Of a stretch of DNA of 64,000 bases, positions 35,696-46,764 are shown piece after piece. The notes beneath the pieces are model-generated. The model worked only from the letters and a program-made list of their open reading frames with translations, ran no database searches and was not told the DNA's origin. Source of the DNA: Cladopsammia gracilis (lineage: Eukaryota; Cnidaria; Anthozoa; Scleractinia; Dendrophylliidae); the NCBI GenBank assembly GCA_022457155.1, contig JAJGOT010000237.1, positions 124,001-188,000 on the forward strand, in the 5' to 3' direction. Each line of letters starts with the position of its first letter. Within the stretch, counting starts at the first letter, position 1. The translations under genes were made by a program, and so were the position numbers.

Positions 35696-35726
<31 letters not shown>

Positions 35727-37409
35727 GGGGAGCACATCTGTTGACCCCTAAAATTCCTCACTGACTCCTCACCTTTATACTTTATGTGAAACACTGAATA
35801 TTGGTAATAAATGCAAAAGCACAGAGAAGCCGTATATGCCACAAAAAGGGCAACAGATAGCTAGTAAAAGCAATGAAAGAAAGAAAGAAAGAAGATAAAA
35901 ATACTAACTTGGTGTTTTGAACTGTACTGAAACAAAGACACATTTCCTGTTGATGACGAGACCAGGATTCTGCTTGAATCAATACACTAAAAATAACATT
36001 TTAAAATAGATATCATTTAGAGAATGGCCTAACCCTACAATTATGACGCCATTATCAAGAGTAAAAAAAAATTTACAGAGTGAATATTAAAGTAGGCTAC
36101 ATGTAGAGCTAAAATTTACATCAGTTCCAAATAGATGGCTGAACAAACATTTTAGCACAAATTGAGTTGGTTGGCCTTCCAGTTCTGGTTTGAGTTTGCG
36201 TATGAATGGCATCTCTTTAATGAGGCAATCAAATTTGCTGGTACATTAGCACACTGGTGAAACTGTTCTAAAAGACGCTGTGGTATTGGACCATTGTGTT
36301 CTTTCTGGTAGTGTTTGTAAATGGAGGATGACTTTCTTTTGTGCCCATCTGTGCACTTGTGCGGGTGCTCAATGATTAAAATGTAATCCCGCTGACCCCT
36401 TTCCACGGTTTTGTCTATATTCATTGAATCAATTTCAGAACTCAGTTCAGCATCTGAATCAATTCTGCTGGGATTAATTAATTGGGCTCAGTCTTAATTC
36501 AAATTAAGTTTGGCTCATGTGAAGTTTGGGGTGCTTACCATTTGTAGGAAAAACGGGTTGGGGTGACCGTTACATAATAGTAAGCAATTTTCCAAATTTA
36601 CCAACCAACCAACAAGATTGCACTTACCATTTAAATGGTCCATTTCCCCCTACTGGTACCCAGACCGTTAACTTGATTTAGCGATTTGTCTAAATTCAAA
36701 TGGTGAGGAAATTTCCAACATTCCATTCCAAAACGGAAAAATAGGACTATGTCTGTAGGTATTCCAAAATTTCCAAACGGATTTTCCGGAAATTGTCTGA
36801 TCCATTTGACTTTCAACCGAAATTTCCGGATTTTTTGGCTAAATGGTACGTAAGCACCCATGGTGTCTGAACAGGGCCTTAGGACCTTATAACTCACACA
36901 AATAAACAAAATATAAACTTTAATCTATCAATAAAATAATAACTTCATTTAAGCTTTAATAATGGTTTTTATAAAGTAAGATTTACCAGTATTAAAGCTT
37001 ACGTGAGTTGGTTATATTAAAAGTTTATACATATTAAACACAAAGTGATGCTTTTATATCTGTACAAACCTCCATGTCTGTTACATCGCCTGTACAATTT
37101 GTGTCACACACAAGCTTAGGTTCATTTGTAACGTTATAGGCGGCAGCCGAATCTCCAATTGGCTCTTCAACTTTCCAAACGCTCAACTTGTTAATCTACA
37201 AAAATCAAAGATGAAATCTGTGTAACCATCAACTGTCAAATCGTTGAAGTATGGTGGCACTTTACAAGCGGTTAACTTGCCTGATCGTCCCAACCGCCCG
37301 TCACAAACGTTTCCGAAGGATTCAACTGCCCTTGTACTTGAGGAATCCATCGAACTTTTGATATCTTGTGGCCCACATATTTCGCTACGGTTTCTCCAAC
37401 ACTCGCCAT
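31344..37409 (-). CDS. NUP43: Nucleoporin NUP43 (WD40, 7 exons)
   Basis: Exons on the minus strand are 37409-37281, 37195-37070, 35986-35909, 35407-35239, 33728-33593, 32696-32545 and 31699-31344. They sum to 1,146 nt, or 381 residues; the human protein has 380. Conserved blocks in order are KISKVRWIP near the N-terminus, TGGWDDQ, LSVWKVEEP, SSSTGNVSLFQ, SAGEDGQINIL, VWDLRQ, GDRVSLLCVDKHPTQPH, AAGGQDGVLSIWDMRQ, and WEVKFHPLNPDNLFTCSEDG followed by SLWHWD. This is a single seven-bladed beta-propeller, a peripheral member of the Nup107-160 Y complex of the nuclear pore. The chosen start (MASVGE) aligns with the family's short N-terminus; another in-frame ATG lies upstream at 37481. Intron 1 appears to begin with GC rather than GT (CAG|GCAAGT). 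AATAAA lies at 31116-31111. Its first exon is 161 bp from UTP11, transcribed the other way. Confidence 0.94.
32775..33222. mobile_element. MITE related to 38034-38588
   Basis: It shares TGACATCATAAAAATT, CCTACAAAGCTGTTTCTAAC and CAGATGTGTAGTTTTAAACT with the copy in UTP11 intron 1. The ends AGAGTGTTTGCAC and GTGAAAACACTCT are inverted. NUP43 intron 5. Confidence 0.7.
34358..34440 (+). repeat. tRNA-derived SINE-like sequence
   Basis: The D-arm-like GCTCTGAAGTGGTTAGAACA and the B box GGTTCGATTAC (34406-34416) are spaced as in a tRNA. The B box is followed by a T-rich tail. NUP43 intron 4. Confidence 0.5.
34519..35078 (+). mobile_element. TIR element carrying five tandem 88-bp units
   Basis: Units end at 34648, 34735, 34823, 34911 and 34999 (spacing 87, 88, 88, 88). 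Each contains TTTTGAGTCTG, GTGTGACCATTCAAAT and GCATGGTACCATTTG. The left end (CTCACTCCCAGAGTC) and right end (GGCACTCTTGGGAGTTAAAG) are imperfect inverted repeats. Confidence 0.85.
36528..36859. mobile_element. MITE with GGGTGCTTACCATTT ends
   Basis: GGGTGCTTACCATTT is matched by AAATGGTACGTAAGCACCC; TTTCCGGA and TTCCAAA motifs recur inside. NUP43 intron 2. Confidence 0.7.
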
Positions 37410-37570
37410 TGCAAAAGATCTACTTTGCACATGGCGCGCAAAACTTCCGAGCGAGTAGTTCCAGTCCCCAAAACAAATCAAGATCGTTTACATGAAGTAA
37501 CTGTGTATTAAACGAAAAATTAGGACCTTTAGACATCGCGGGCTCGCATGAAGTGAAAGAAAATTTCAAG
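37410..37570. promoter_or_regulatory. Probable bidirectional promoter between NUP43 and UTP11
   Basis: 161 bp separate the divergent start codons of NUP43 and UTP11. The UTP11 ATG lies in CAAGATGGCGTCC, a YY1-type motif overlapping the start codon, as in many TATA-less housekeeping promoters. No TATA box is evident. Function is inferred from layout and motif. Confidence 0.6.
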
Positions 37571-40500
37571 ATGGCGTCCTTTGAGAAAGCTAAGAAATCT
37601 TATCAAAGATTTCACAAGGAAAGGGGGCAGGTAAGAAAAGGTTTTGTGGAAAATACACATTTCCATGCCAGAGAATAGGGAACTGTTTTGAAATCGGGCA
37701 AGATAGTCCATAATTATCTTGCCCGATTTAGACTGCAGTGTATGTATCAGAATGTTTGGAAAAGCATCATGCTTTAGCGACATTTTACAGTAAGCTTATA
37801 AGCTTATGTGGACCCTGGTCCGGCACTAAACAACATAATTTCGTATATCTTACCTGAATCGATACTTCATGAGCTAAAATTTTGCCTGGAGAAAGCTTTT
37901 ATGGTTCTCTATTGCATCTGAACCTAAAAACGTCCTTCCTCAAATACTTTTCTCGTAAAAATAGTGGTCTTGCTAGCTTGCGGGCCCTTGGACCGGCATT
38001 GTGGCCCCTGGTCCGGCACCCCGGTCCGGCACTCTTATTCTTGGTTTTCACATGACGTCATAAAAATTAAAAATTCTAAAGTATACGTCCTACAAAGCTG
38101 TTTCTAACATGGTATGTGCATACAAGTGTTATAATATTTCACAGAAAGTTTCAGGTTTTAACAATGTTTTGCTTCCGATTTACAAAGGTTTTAAATGTGT
38201 CACGCAATGCGTCACGCTATTTCAGATAAGCCGTGAAAATAAACAAAATTGAATCAGCTGAAAGTTATTGTTTGCATTATAAGTGCTTATAAGCCAAGTT
38301 AATGGAGCTTATAGCAAATACAATATTTTTGGATGTGATTTTTGGTGTAATTGGCCGCCATCTTTGTGCCCCTGAGTGGGGCACAAAGATGGCCGCTCCA
38401 TACATTTCTTACTAAAAATATCTCATACTCGTTCGCCTATAACTCTTGAACGAAATGCTTTTGCGCTTCAAAATTTGGCCAAGATGTGTAGTTTTAAACT
38501 CTCTACAATTCCATAGACATTTTGGATTCAAAATCTATTTTTTAATGCTTCTGAATTTTTATATGATGTAAGTGAAAGCCAAGAATAAGGACACGAAAAG
38601 TAACCCTTATAAAATGTTGATCCTTTCGCAAGATAAAGTATTTTTTAACAGTATTTTACTGATTTGTATTATTCCTGTTATATTTAAGCTGAATTTTCTT
38701 GGGAAGGCATTCTGAAAATTTTGTGGGCGTCAAGACATATTAGCCAAAACAGTCCATTCCAAAGTAAAGCCATTTTTTCCGCCCTTTTCTTGTCAGTAAC
38801 CTCTTCAGCAATATATTAGAGATTGGTATACACCTAAAGCATTACTAAAATATTATTTTCGACTAAATTATAAATAACAAAAATATTCATTGTAGTTAAT
38901 AATTATATTTAACTTCCAGGTCAACTTTAGGCGAAAAATTGTCAATAAGTACATTTTAGCAGTTTCTAAATATAATTTTAGATGAGAACTATTAAGTTAT
39001 TTCCCAAGTGACATTAATGCAGGAGCAGGGGCCACCAACCGAAAGTTGTTGACATTTTTCAAAAGATGATAAAATGAAACATTAAAATACTACAGCGAAT
39101 TCATTTTCATCAATAGAAAACTTATTCTTTCGGACTTTATTCTACAAAAAAAAGATAGGTTTACTATTACGTTTTAACTATTTACTAACGTAATAAATAT
39201 AGCTATGCTGTTTGCAGACCCTTGAAATGGAAAGCATGAAATAAGACAAACAGACTTACCTGTCAACAAACTGGAATTCTGTGCCTTCAGCAATAGCAGG
39301 AAAGCCAAATCAATAAATCATCGGACACTTTTATTTTTCATCATATATTTTTTTTTACCAAAGAAAAATTACATCATGTTTGTGCAAGTGCCGGTTTAGG
39401 GTCCTGCCGGTCCAGGGTTCACATACTGTACATGATCTACATGATTTACTTGCAAAATCCTAATGGACATACAGCAAGTTTCCACTTTGTATAAGCTTTT
39501 TTTTTTTTGCATGACATGGTTGTTTTTAAAGTATTACTTTGAAAGGTCAAAAGACATATTTTTATCAAAGAAAACATTAAAATAATGGTCCAGTTTTGTT
39601 AAAAATAATATTCATTTGTTAAGTAATGGTCCTAGTAAGAACTAGGCAACCTAACTGCAAGGAATGCAGAAAAGTGTTAATTGTGATATTGTTGAAACCA
39701 TCCATCTCATTGGCTAAAACATGAAAATCTACCATCACTTAGCCTGGTAGTGCATTTATTTCTCTCTAGTTTACTAACTGGTTTCCTTTTAGTGAAAACT
39801 ATTCTGAATTCTCTGTGGGAAACATGTAAAATTAGAAGCCTTTCTTGGCCATTGTTTTGGAGTTTCACGATTGGATGAAATCTTGTAGCACAAAAGAAAC
39901 ATCACTTTAAAATAAAGTTCCAGTAAATTTTATTTAAGAAAACATGTTGTCCACAGGTTGATGTATTCTCAGTGAAAAAACCTAAACAATAGAGCATTGC
40001 CTAGTTCTTTATACATGCATTGTTACTTAATAGGTGTCTGTGGAGAATTCAGTAACTTCTGCTACATTACAATAAAGTATTTAAAATGCTAACCATTCTT
40101 TCTGTCCCCATGTAGTTGAAAAGTAGAAAGCAGTATGGTCTCCTTGAGAAGCACAAAGATTATGTTTTGAGAGCAAGGTAATAGTAACAGTGAATTAAGA
40201 AATTTGACCATGAATGGGAAAACGTACACTAATGCTTTACCATTAAACAGAAAGATGTTTATTCAGTTTAGCATCCTTTTAACATACATTTAAAAGGATG
40301 AAAAACCATTTATTTAAATGCTTACCTCATCCGCTTTCAAAAAGTAAGTATCCCCTTTTACATTGTGGACAAAACATTTAAATGACATGCTTATCCGGAG
40401 AAAAAAAAGAATTTAAAGAAGTTACATCTGTTTAAACATTTAAATGGTTAGCTTATCCATTTAAACAAAACATTTACTGACACATCAATCATGGTTTGTT

Positions 40501-43500
40501 GACTGTAATAGGAAGAGTCCATAATAGCGTGACTCTTATGGGTTATTCTCAGGCTGCACTAAAATCAGTTACCACAGAGTTAATTCTTTGATTTCCTGCT
40601 TGTATCACTATGTCTTGTGCTGCATGGCGCAACATTTGTACAGTTACTCAAATCTAATGTATGTGAAGCCACTAGGCCATTTTATTCTCTTATTTTTTTA
40701 CCTTTACCTTTTTTACCGATTTCTTGTTCAATACATGTATCTCTATTCCTTTTATTCCAGAGATTACCACAAGAAACAAAAAAGACTTAAACTTCTGAAA
40801 GAAAAGGTAATTAGTGACCCATTTCTTTGTAAAGTTTATGGCAACATACAAAAAAGATAAAATTCTGTTGATGAGAAGGACCTGAACTTTAAGGCCCACC
40901 TTCACCCAAAAGACGTTGCAGTCATTTGTTTTTGTTTTGAAATTTTCCATTGTTCAAACGCGTGATCTGAATGGTTGCACACATTCAAGCGTGAATTGTG
41001 TGTTACACGAAATTCAGCACAGAAAGTGATCACAGCACGCACAGCATTTTGGGTGAAGGTGGGCCTTTAAAGTCAATTGTAGTTGTTTTGAGTTACATGT
41101 ACATGTCAACTTCATTCATCGATTTGAACAATGAACTTCGGTCGTTCTGCGAAACACATGATTCATGAGTGAACTTTCAGCCGATCAGAACATTAAGATT
41201 ACGCAAGCTTTTGAGGTGCTCACATAAGCCTTCAGAGAAGGTGCATTTCTGAGCCATTATAAAGTTGCCTAGGACCTTACAGTTTGCATTAAATGTGTTT
41301 TTTTACCGATATCAAACATCTCTTTTGTATTATCATGTTTAGTTTTTATAGTGACAGGTCTATATTTAATGCTGTGTCATGAAACTGAGTTTATTTACAA
41401 GTATGTTTGATGATCTATTCTTAAATTTAAAAGATCACAATTATTGTGATCAACTTGATAATGACAGCACTCCATTTGATTGAGTGACTTTCAGAACTGC
41501 ACTAAAAAATGTAAAATTTGTACTCACCCAAGAGGAGTTGACACTTGCCTGGGCAACTGGATGAGTGTTTTTTCATCCTTGCGTATGTAGTTCCATTCTT
41601 TTGTAGTACTTAATCAGTTTTTGACATCTTAATTGTTAGGTTTTTGAAACTTTTTTAGGCATTAAACAGAAATCCAGATGAATTCTATTTCAAGATGATC
41701 AACAATAAAACCAAAGTAAGTACTGTTGTACTGAAAAAAAGGGTGTGCTGGTCCCTGTGTGATCAACAGTCCCGGTAATATATTACTGTAATACCGATAA
41801 AAATAAAAGCCATGGAAGAACTGGTCAGTGGTCCAGCAATCGAAAATGTTTCAATTTCTTATTAATACTGTTTACTGTTACATGATGTTAATAATAATTA
41901 TTAATAATAACAGTACTGATGGAGGTGTGGTGGTGAGGTGGTTAAGGCAATGAACTTCCGATCCGAAGATCTGGTTGTGTTGTTTCCTTAGACAAGAAAC
42001 TTTACTCCATACGAGGTGCAGTTACACCCACCATGGTAAATGGCATTTCCCATGAAATATGATCTTGTAGCTCATCACACTTGGGTTTAGTATACTTTGT
42101 TAACCAACAGTTACATGTGATTTGTGATTTGCCAAGGTAAAAAAATATCTCGCAATTCAGTGAATCACTTTTCCTTTGCAATTACGTGTTGAAGTCAAAC
42201 AGAGCATTGTGATTGGCTGTTGTACCTTGGGCATCAAAATACCATTGAAACTTACCACGTTAAATGTCATGGGCATTTCGTGTGACCTTTTTTATGTATC
42301 CATGGATATTAACCATGGGAAATTTACCTCGGGAAATGTCGGTCATACTCACTAAATGCAGTTTCCCATGGTGAAAGGGTCGTTTGCCACGGTAAAAGTG
42401 TGTAACTGCACCTACTGTCTCTCTCTACCCTTGTATATAAATGGGTACCTACCACAAAAAGCTGGTGACTGTGTGATAGACTAGCATCCCATCTTGGGAG
42501 AAGTAGCAATATGCCTACAGTGTAGCTGTTAACAACTCCAGCTGAGTGGGCTACCTGTCGCTCGTATGTGACTTTACCTTTACCCGATGGACGTTAGGAA
42601 TGTTTTAAGATAGATACATGTATGTGTAAAAACATGATTATAATTCAGGATGTTTTTTTTCCCTTAAGGATGGAGTTCATTCCATCAAGAGAACGAAGAA
42701 GCACACAGCTGATGCTCTGAAACTGATGAAAACTCAAGATCTTAATTATATCAACTCCAAAAGATCTATGGAGGCAAAGGTTATACATTAAAGTATAAAT
42801 TTATTAGCAAATGTACAGTAACTGCAAGTAACTGTGCCATGCTTGTATGTAAATGGCAAACACTTTTGCATGGTTGTAACACTGGCATCATCCATGTCTT
42901 GTATGAATGATATATGTGTATAATATCTTGAAACAGAAAATAGAGAAGCTTCAATCAAGCCTACATTTGTTGGGAGATGAAGAGGATTCCCATCCTACAA
43001 ATCAACACATTGTTTTTGTGGATACCAAAAAAGAAGGTAACTACTACCGGTAATGTTTAAAAAACTGCTGTCAATTATATATACATGTATACTAGCAGTA
43101 ATCGGAGATTATGGAGACGCGTTCAAAGGTTTCCGGCGGAAATGAGCCCCTGAAAAAAGCAATAGGGGCGGCCATTTGGAAGACCGGACACCAAAAAATC
43201 TCAAATTTTTCTGCATGCAAGGCACAGGGAAACCAACACAAAATTAGGATTGCGTTCTTCAAATGCAATAAAAAAAATTTGTCCAAAGTTTTATAATGAG
43301 GAATGATTTACCAGAAAGGGAAAACCATACTCACCAAACTGAGCGAGTGATTTACAATTTACACTGACCCAAAAAGATATTCACTTGCATTGGTGTGTAG
43401 GCATATGCTAATTTCCAACCCTGCAGTCAAATCACTAATGCAAAACCTCTCATAATAACCACATCTCCTTTTGGGTTCATGCCTTACAGTATGAGAGGTT

Positions 43501-45953
43501 CATTTGTACAAGACCACAGCTTATCACAGCTAGTCCAGTGTCATGCATCCCACTGGCTTTTAAGACAGGGGCAAATATAGCCATGTGACACCCTAACATT
43601 CTCCCAACAGCGAAGAGTGTACTTTCGTCCCGCTACCTAGCACCTCACCCCTACCCAATCCCAGACTCGCCATTTTTCAGAAACTCTACCTTAATACCAC
43701 TGATCAGTATGAGTTTCCTGGTGAAATTAATCATGCCCTATTCTAGACCAAAACTCTCTGATTTCTATACCCAGAGTAGCCAGGGTTCGTATGGTCATGG
43801 AAAAACCTGGAAAGTCATGGAATTGTATAATTTAATTTCCAGGCCTGGAAAGTCATGGAATTTAAGTGTGGGTCATGGAAAGTCATGGAAAATTATGTTC
43901 ATGGTACAAAATCACTAAGGCAGCATACGTTGTGGGAATAATAAGGCAAGATAAAAAATTTAAAAAATGATGGTTTTGATAAAATTTTGAAAACAACTGT
44001 TGAACTCTTGGTCATGAAAAATTTGAAAAGGTCATGGAAAGTCATGGAATTTAAAAATCTGAAAAGAGTATGAACCCTGGACTAGCCCAGACTAAACTGC
44101 TTGAAAACCATACCGTTCACAGCGGCACATACCCATTCAGCTTATATATGTTGTAGTTACTTTTTTATTTCAGGTAATTTTTGTTTTTTCTTTGTTTCAA
44201 ATTCATTAGCATATATTACCATACCCAAAAACAATGGAAAAATAAAAATTACCTGAGATGAAAAATTAACTACAACATATATAAGAGTACCCCCTCCCCA
44301 TGCCCAGCATTGTTTGTGCATGACCTCCAACATATTGCATTGCAATGTAGTCCTGTTAGATTCTGCTTTTTATTCACAAGTCATTTGTTGTTCTTTTTTC
44401 AGCGCAGTCATTTGATGCTGCAGCATACTTTGACACTGTTCCAGAACTAGTTTCAAGAACTTACAACAGACCCAAAAAGGAAACACTCAAAAATCATTTA
44501 ATTCAAAAGCCAGATGATCAAATTGTTCAGGTAAGCATAGGCTTGTACATTGTTTGGCACCATCTCTGTGGTTTTTATTTTTACTCTGTTGATATTGTTT
44601 TAGCTTAAGTCAGGGGGTAGAAAGTGGTAGCAAATCAGCTGTCACATTCTGCTTCACAAATGGAGAAGAACCCAGTAATTTCTGCTGTTCAAAAAACCTT
44701 TCAGTGCACTAAACCAGACCTTTATTTTCATATCACCTTTGCTCAGACTTGTTTTGATTCATGCACCCTGCCAGATAAAAACACATTACTTCCTGTTCCT
44801 CTGAGATGAGGGTAAAATGAAGGAAAACAGTTTGATTATCAAAATCCAAACCCAGGTGTAAAAGGGGAGGGGGAAAGGACGTGAAAAAGGAGAGGGGAAG
44901 AAGGGAAGAAAAGCCTGCTATAAGAACTGTTCTATAATTTGCATTACGCCCACCGATTTCCAGGTACTCGAATAATGTCAACTGTCAACATGTTCACCAA
45001 TCAAACTGGTGTGTGCTTTTACACATGGCTGACTTCATGCATGAATTTACTATGTTAAAGACCCAATGCGAATCAGCCAATTGGAACTTTGCGGCCGCTA
45101 GTGTTCCCAGAAATGGAGAAAAGCAGGTCTTTATTTCAGGTGTCCTTTCCCTCTCTCCCCAGTTCCCCTCTTCTCGATGCCTGCTACGCAGGCCACTGCC
45201 TACAGCATATATACCTAATTCAATAAAGGTTGCTTTGGCAATTGGTCATTGGTAATTGGGCTTTGGCATTTGGGCATATGGAACACAATGCAATGCTTTG
45301 CTTGAGTGACCGCCAAACAATAGCTTCCCAATGCCAAATGCCCAATGACCAAAGCAACCTTTATTGAATTAGGTGTATACGTCATTTATGATAATTTCTT
45401 GTTGACAGAGACTTGAAAAGCAGAGGCACCGTTGCTATGAAGAATTACGGGAAAGAATTGAACGAGAAAAGAAAATGAAAAAGGTTTCAGAAGAGCTGGA
45501 GCTTCAAGAACATCTCATGGTAAGTGCTACATTTACTCGGAAAGTAAAATTGATTTTTTCTGCTGTCTCTTCGTTATTAATCCTTCGTTATAATAAGTAA
45601 TTTTCTATACCTTAAAAAACCCTTTAACACCCAAAGATCAAAATTCACGAAAAATCCCAAATTTCATTTTGTAAAATGAAAAAGCATGCAATGGTACTGC
45701 CGAAGAGGTTTCATTTGAATGGTCACACCACAGGATTTCGTTGACAGACTCCAAAGTTAGAACTACACTACATGTCTCCATAATTGACTCTGTGAGTGAC
45801 GGGGTGAAAGGGTTAATAATTTATTAACTTCGTAATTGGGTTTTGATCACTGAGAATGTTGTTGTTCTCTAGGGCAAAGGAAGGCGGGTCAAGATACAGA
45901 AAGACGACAAATCTACTCCAGTGTACAGATGGAAAAAAGAAAGAAAGAGATGA
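37571..45953 (+). CDS. UTP11: UTP11, U3 small nucleolar RNA-associated protein 11 (9 exons)
   Basis: Exons are 37571-37630, 40116-40177, 40761-40806, 41659-41715, 42669-42779, 42937-43036, 44403-44530, 45409-45519 and 45873-45953 (756 nt, 251 residues; human protein 253). Family blocks in order are YGLLEKHKDYVLRARDYHKK, LNRNPDEFYFKM, DGVHSIKRTK, LMKTQDLNYIN, KIEKLQSSLHLL, NQHIVFVDTKKE, FDTVPELVSRTYNRPKKETL, and YEELRERIEREKKMKK, ending YRWKKERKR. The protein is highly basic and mostly helical. In other eukaryotes it belongs to the nucleolar small-subunit processome that processes 18S pre-rRNA. All introns are GT-AG; the exon 5 donor GTTATA is weak. AATAAA lies at 45992-45997. Intron 1 (about 2.5 kb) carries a 1.6-kb inverted-repeat element. 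Expression probably starts from the promoter shared with NUP43. Confidence 0.94.
37807..39423. mobile_element. 1.6-kb element with TGTGGACCCTGGTCCGGC end in UTP11 intron 1
   Basis: TGTGGACCCTGGTCCGGCAC on the left pairs with GTGCCGG...CCGGTCCAGGGTTCACA on the right. CCGGTCCGGCAC is repeated inside. A younger MITE (38034-38588) lies within it. Confidence 0.7.
38034..38588. mobile_element. Nested MITE with TTATTCTTGGTTTTCAC ends
   Basis: TTATTCTTGG(T/C)TTTCAC and GTGAAAGCCAAGAATAA are inverted ends. The interior includes the hairpin GGCCGCCATCTTTGTGCCCC / GGGGCACAAAGATGGCCGC at 38352-38396. Confidence 0.75.
40888..41071. mobile_element. MITE with GGCCCACCTTCACCCAAAA ends
   Basis: GGCCCACCTTCACCCAAAA and its complement TTTTGGGTGAAGGTGGGCC are the ends; TTTAA/TTTAAA flank both sides. 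UTP11 intron 3. Confidence 0.8.
41925..41985 (+). repeat. tRNA-derived sequence (weak)
   Basis: GAGGTGGTTAAGGCAATGAA resembles the D-arm of a class II tRNA (Leu/Ser), and CCGATCCGAAGATCTGGTT an anticodon arm; the B box is degraded. UTP11 intron 4. Confidence 0.35.
42014..42413. mobile_element. MITE with AGGTGCAGTTACAC ends, copy 1
   Basis: AGGTGCAGTTACAC and GTGTAACTGCACCT are the ends, with repeated CCATGG(T/G)AAA subterminal motifs. Same family as 53017-53403. UTP11 intron 4. Confidence 0.75.
43780..44080. mobile_element. Element rich in GGAAAGTCATGGAA repeats
   Basis: The ends CCAGGGTTCGTA and TATGAACCCTGG are imperfect inverted repeats. GGAAAGTCATGGAA(T/A) occurs about five times. UTP11 intron 6. 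Confidence 0.7.
44141..44285. mobile_element. Palindromic MITE
   Basis: CTTATATATGTTGTAGTTA and TAACTACAACATATATAAG arms; AGGTAATTTTTGTTTTT-type inner arms. UTP11 intron 6. Confidence 0.8.
45212..45376. mobile_element. Palindromic MITE with perfect 26-bp ends
   Basis: ACCTAATTCAATAAAGGTTG and CAACCTTTATTGAATTAGGT; TTGGCATTTGGGCAT-type motifs inside. UTP11 intron 7, ending about 30 bp before exon 8. Confidence 0.85.
45612..45814 (-). mobile_element. TIR element with one 88-bp unit (reverse orientation)
   Basis: AAAGATCAAAATTCACGAAA through one reversed unit to GGGGTGAAAGGGTTAA. UTP11 intron 8. A truncated relative lies at about 46195-46310. Confidence 0.65.
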
Positions 45954-46764
45954 CAGGACTTAACAACTTTAATGTTTTTCAATTCATTGAAAATAAATAA
46001 GTCAATGAAATTACTGATCTAGTTATTTATTTATTTATTTATTTGTGGAACGTTTTTCTTTTTTTTTTACTTAAAGACAACACTTAAGCGGAAACACAAG
46101 TAGCAATGAACCGATGAACTAACCAGAGTTCCAAGCCGAAAAATGCAACCTGCGCCAAGTTCGGGAGAACGTATGCTAAGTCACGATTGGTTCAACCCTT
46201 TAATTTCTAAGAGTGCCAAAAATCAAATTTTAAGAAAAAACTCTAAATATTATTTTGGAAAATACTGATAAACAATTGGCACCATGCAAAAATACTGCTG
46301 AAGAGGTTTCATTTGAAAGCACTCACGGAGACGAACAGTGCTAATATATCTAGCGTGGGTTATTTTCAGAATAGATTTTGATTGTTGGCAGTTTTCTGTA
46401 ATGCAAAGTAACCCTTAACCTGCGGATACAGCCGCCTCTCATTGCTCCTGGCCGCTGGGGGTGTTCGAGGCGGCTGTGTTCACAGGCTCAGTAACCCAAC
46501 GCGTTTTGTTAACATTCAGCTAAATTTTAAAATCCACGATAATTCGACCTTTATTTATAAACATTCTGCACAAAAAAAAAAAAAAAACTTCGGGAATTTC
46601 GAGAAAGTGCGGCTTGTGGGCATTGAGTGGTCGTGAAGAAAAACAAACCACACAAAAAACAATAAATGAATTTATTTAAATCTGAGACTTGTACAGACTA
46701 GACATACCACACAACATTAAACGTTTATGCATGGTGACTATCAAAGCTGTTTATATTCGCCATT

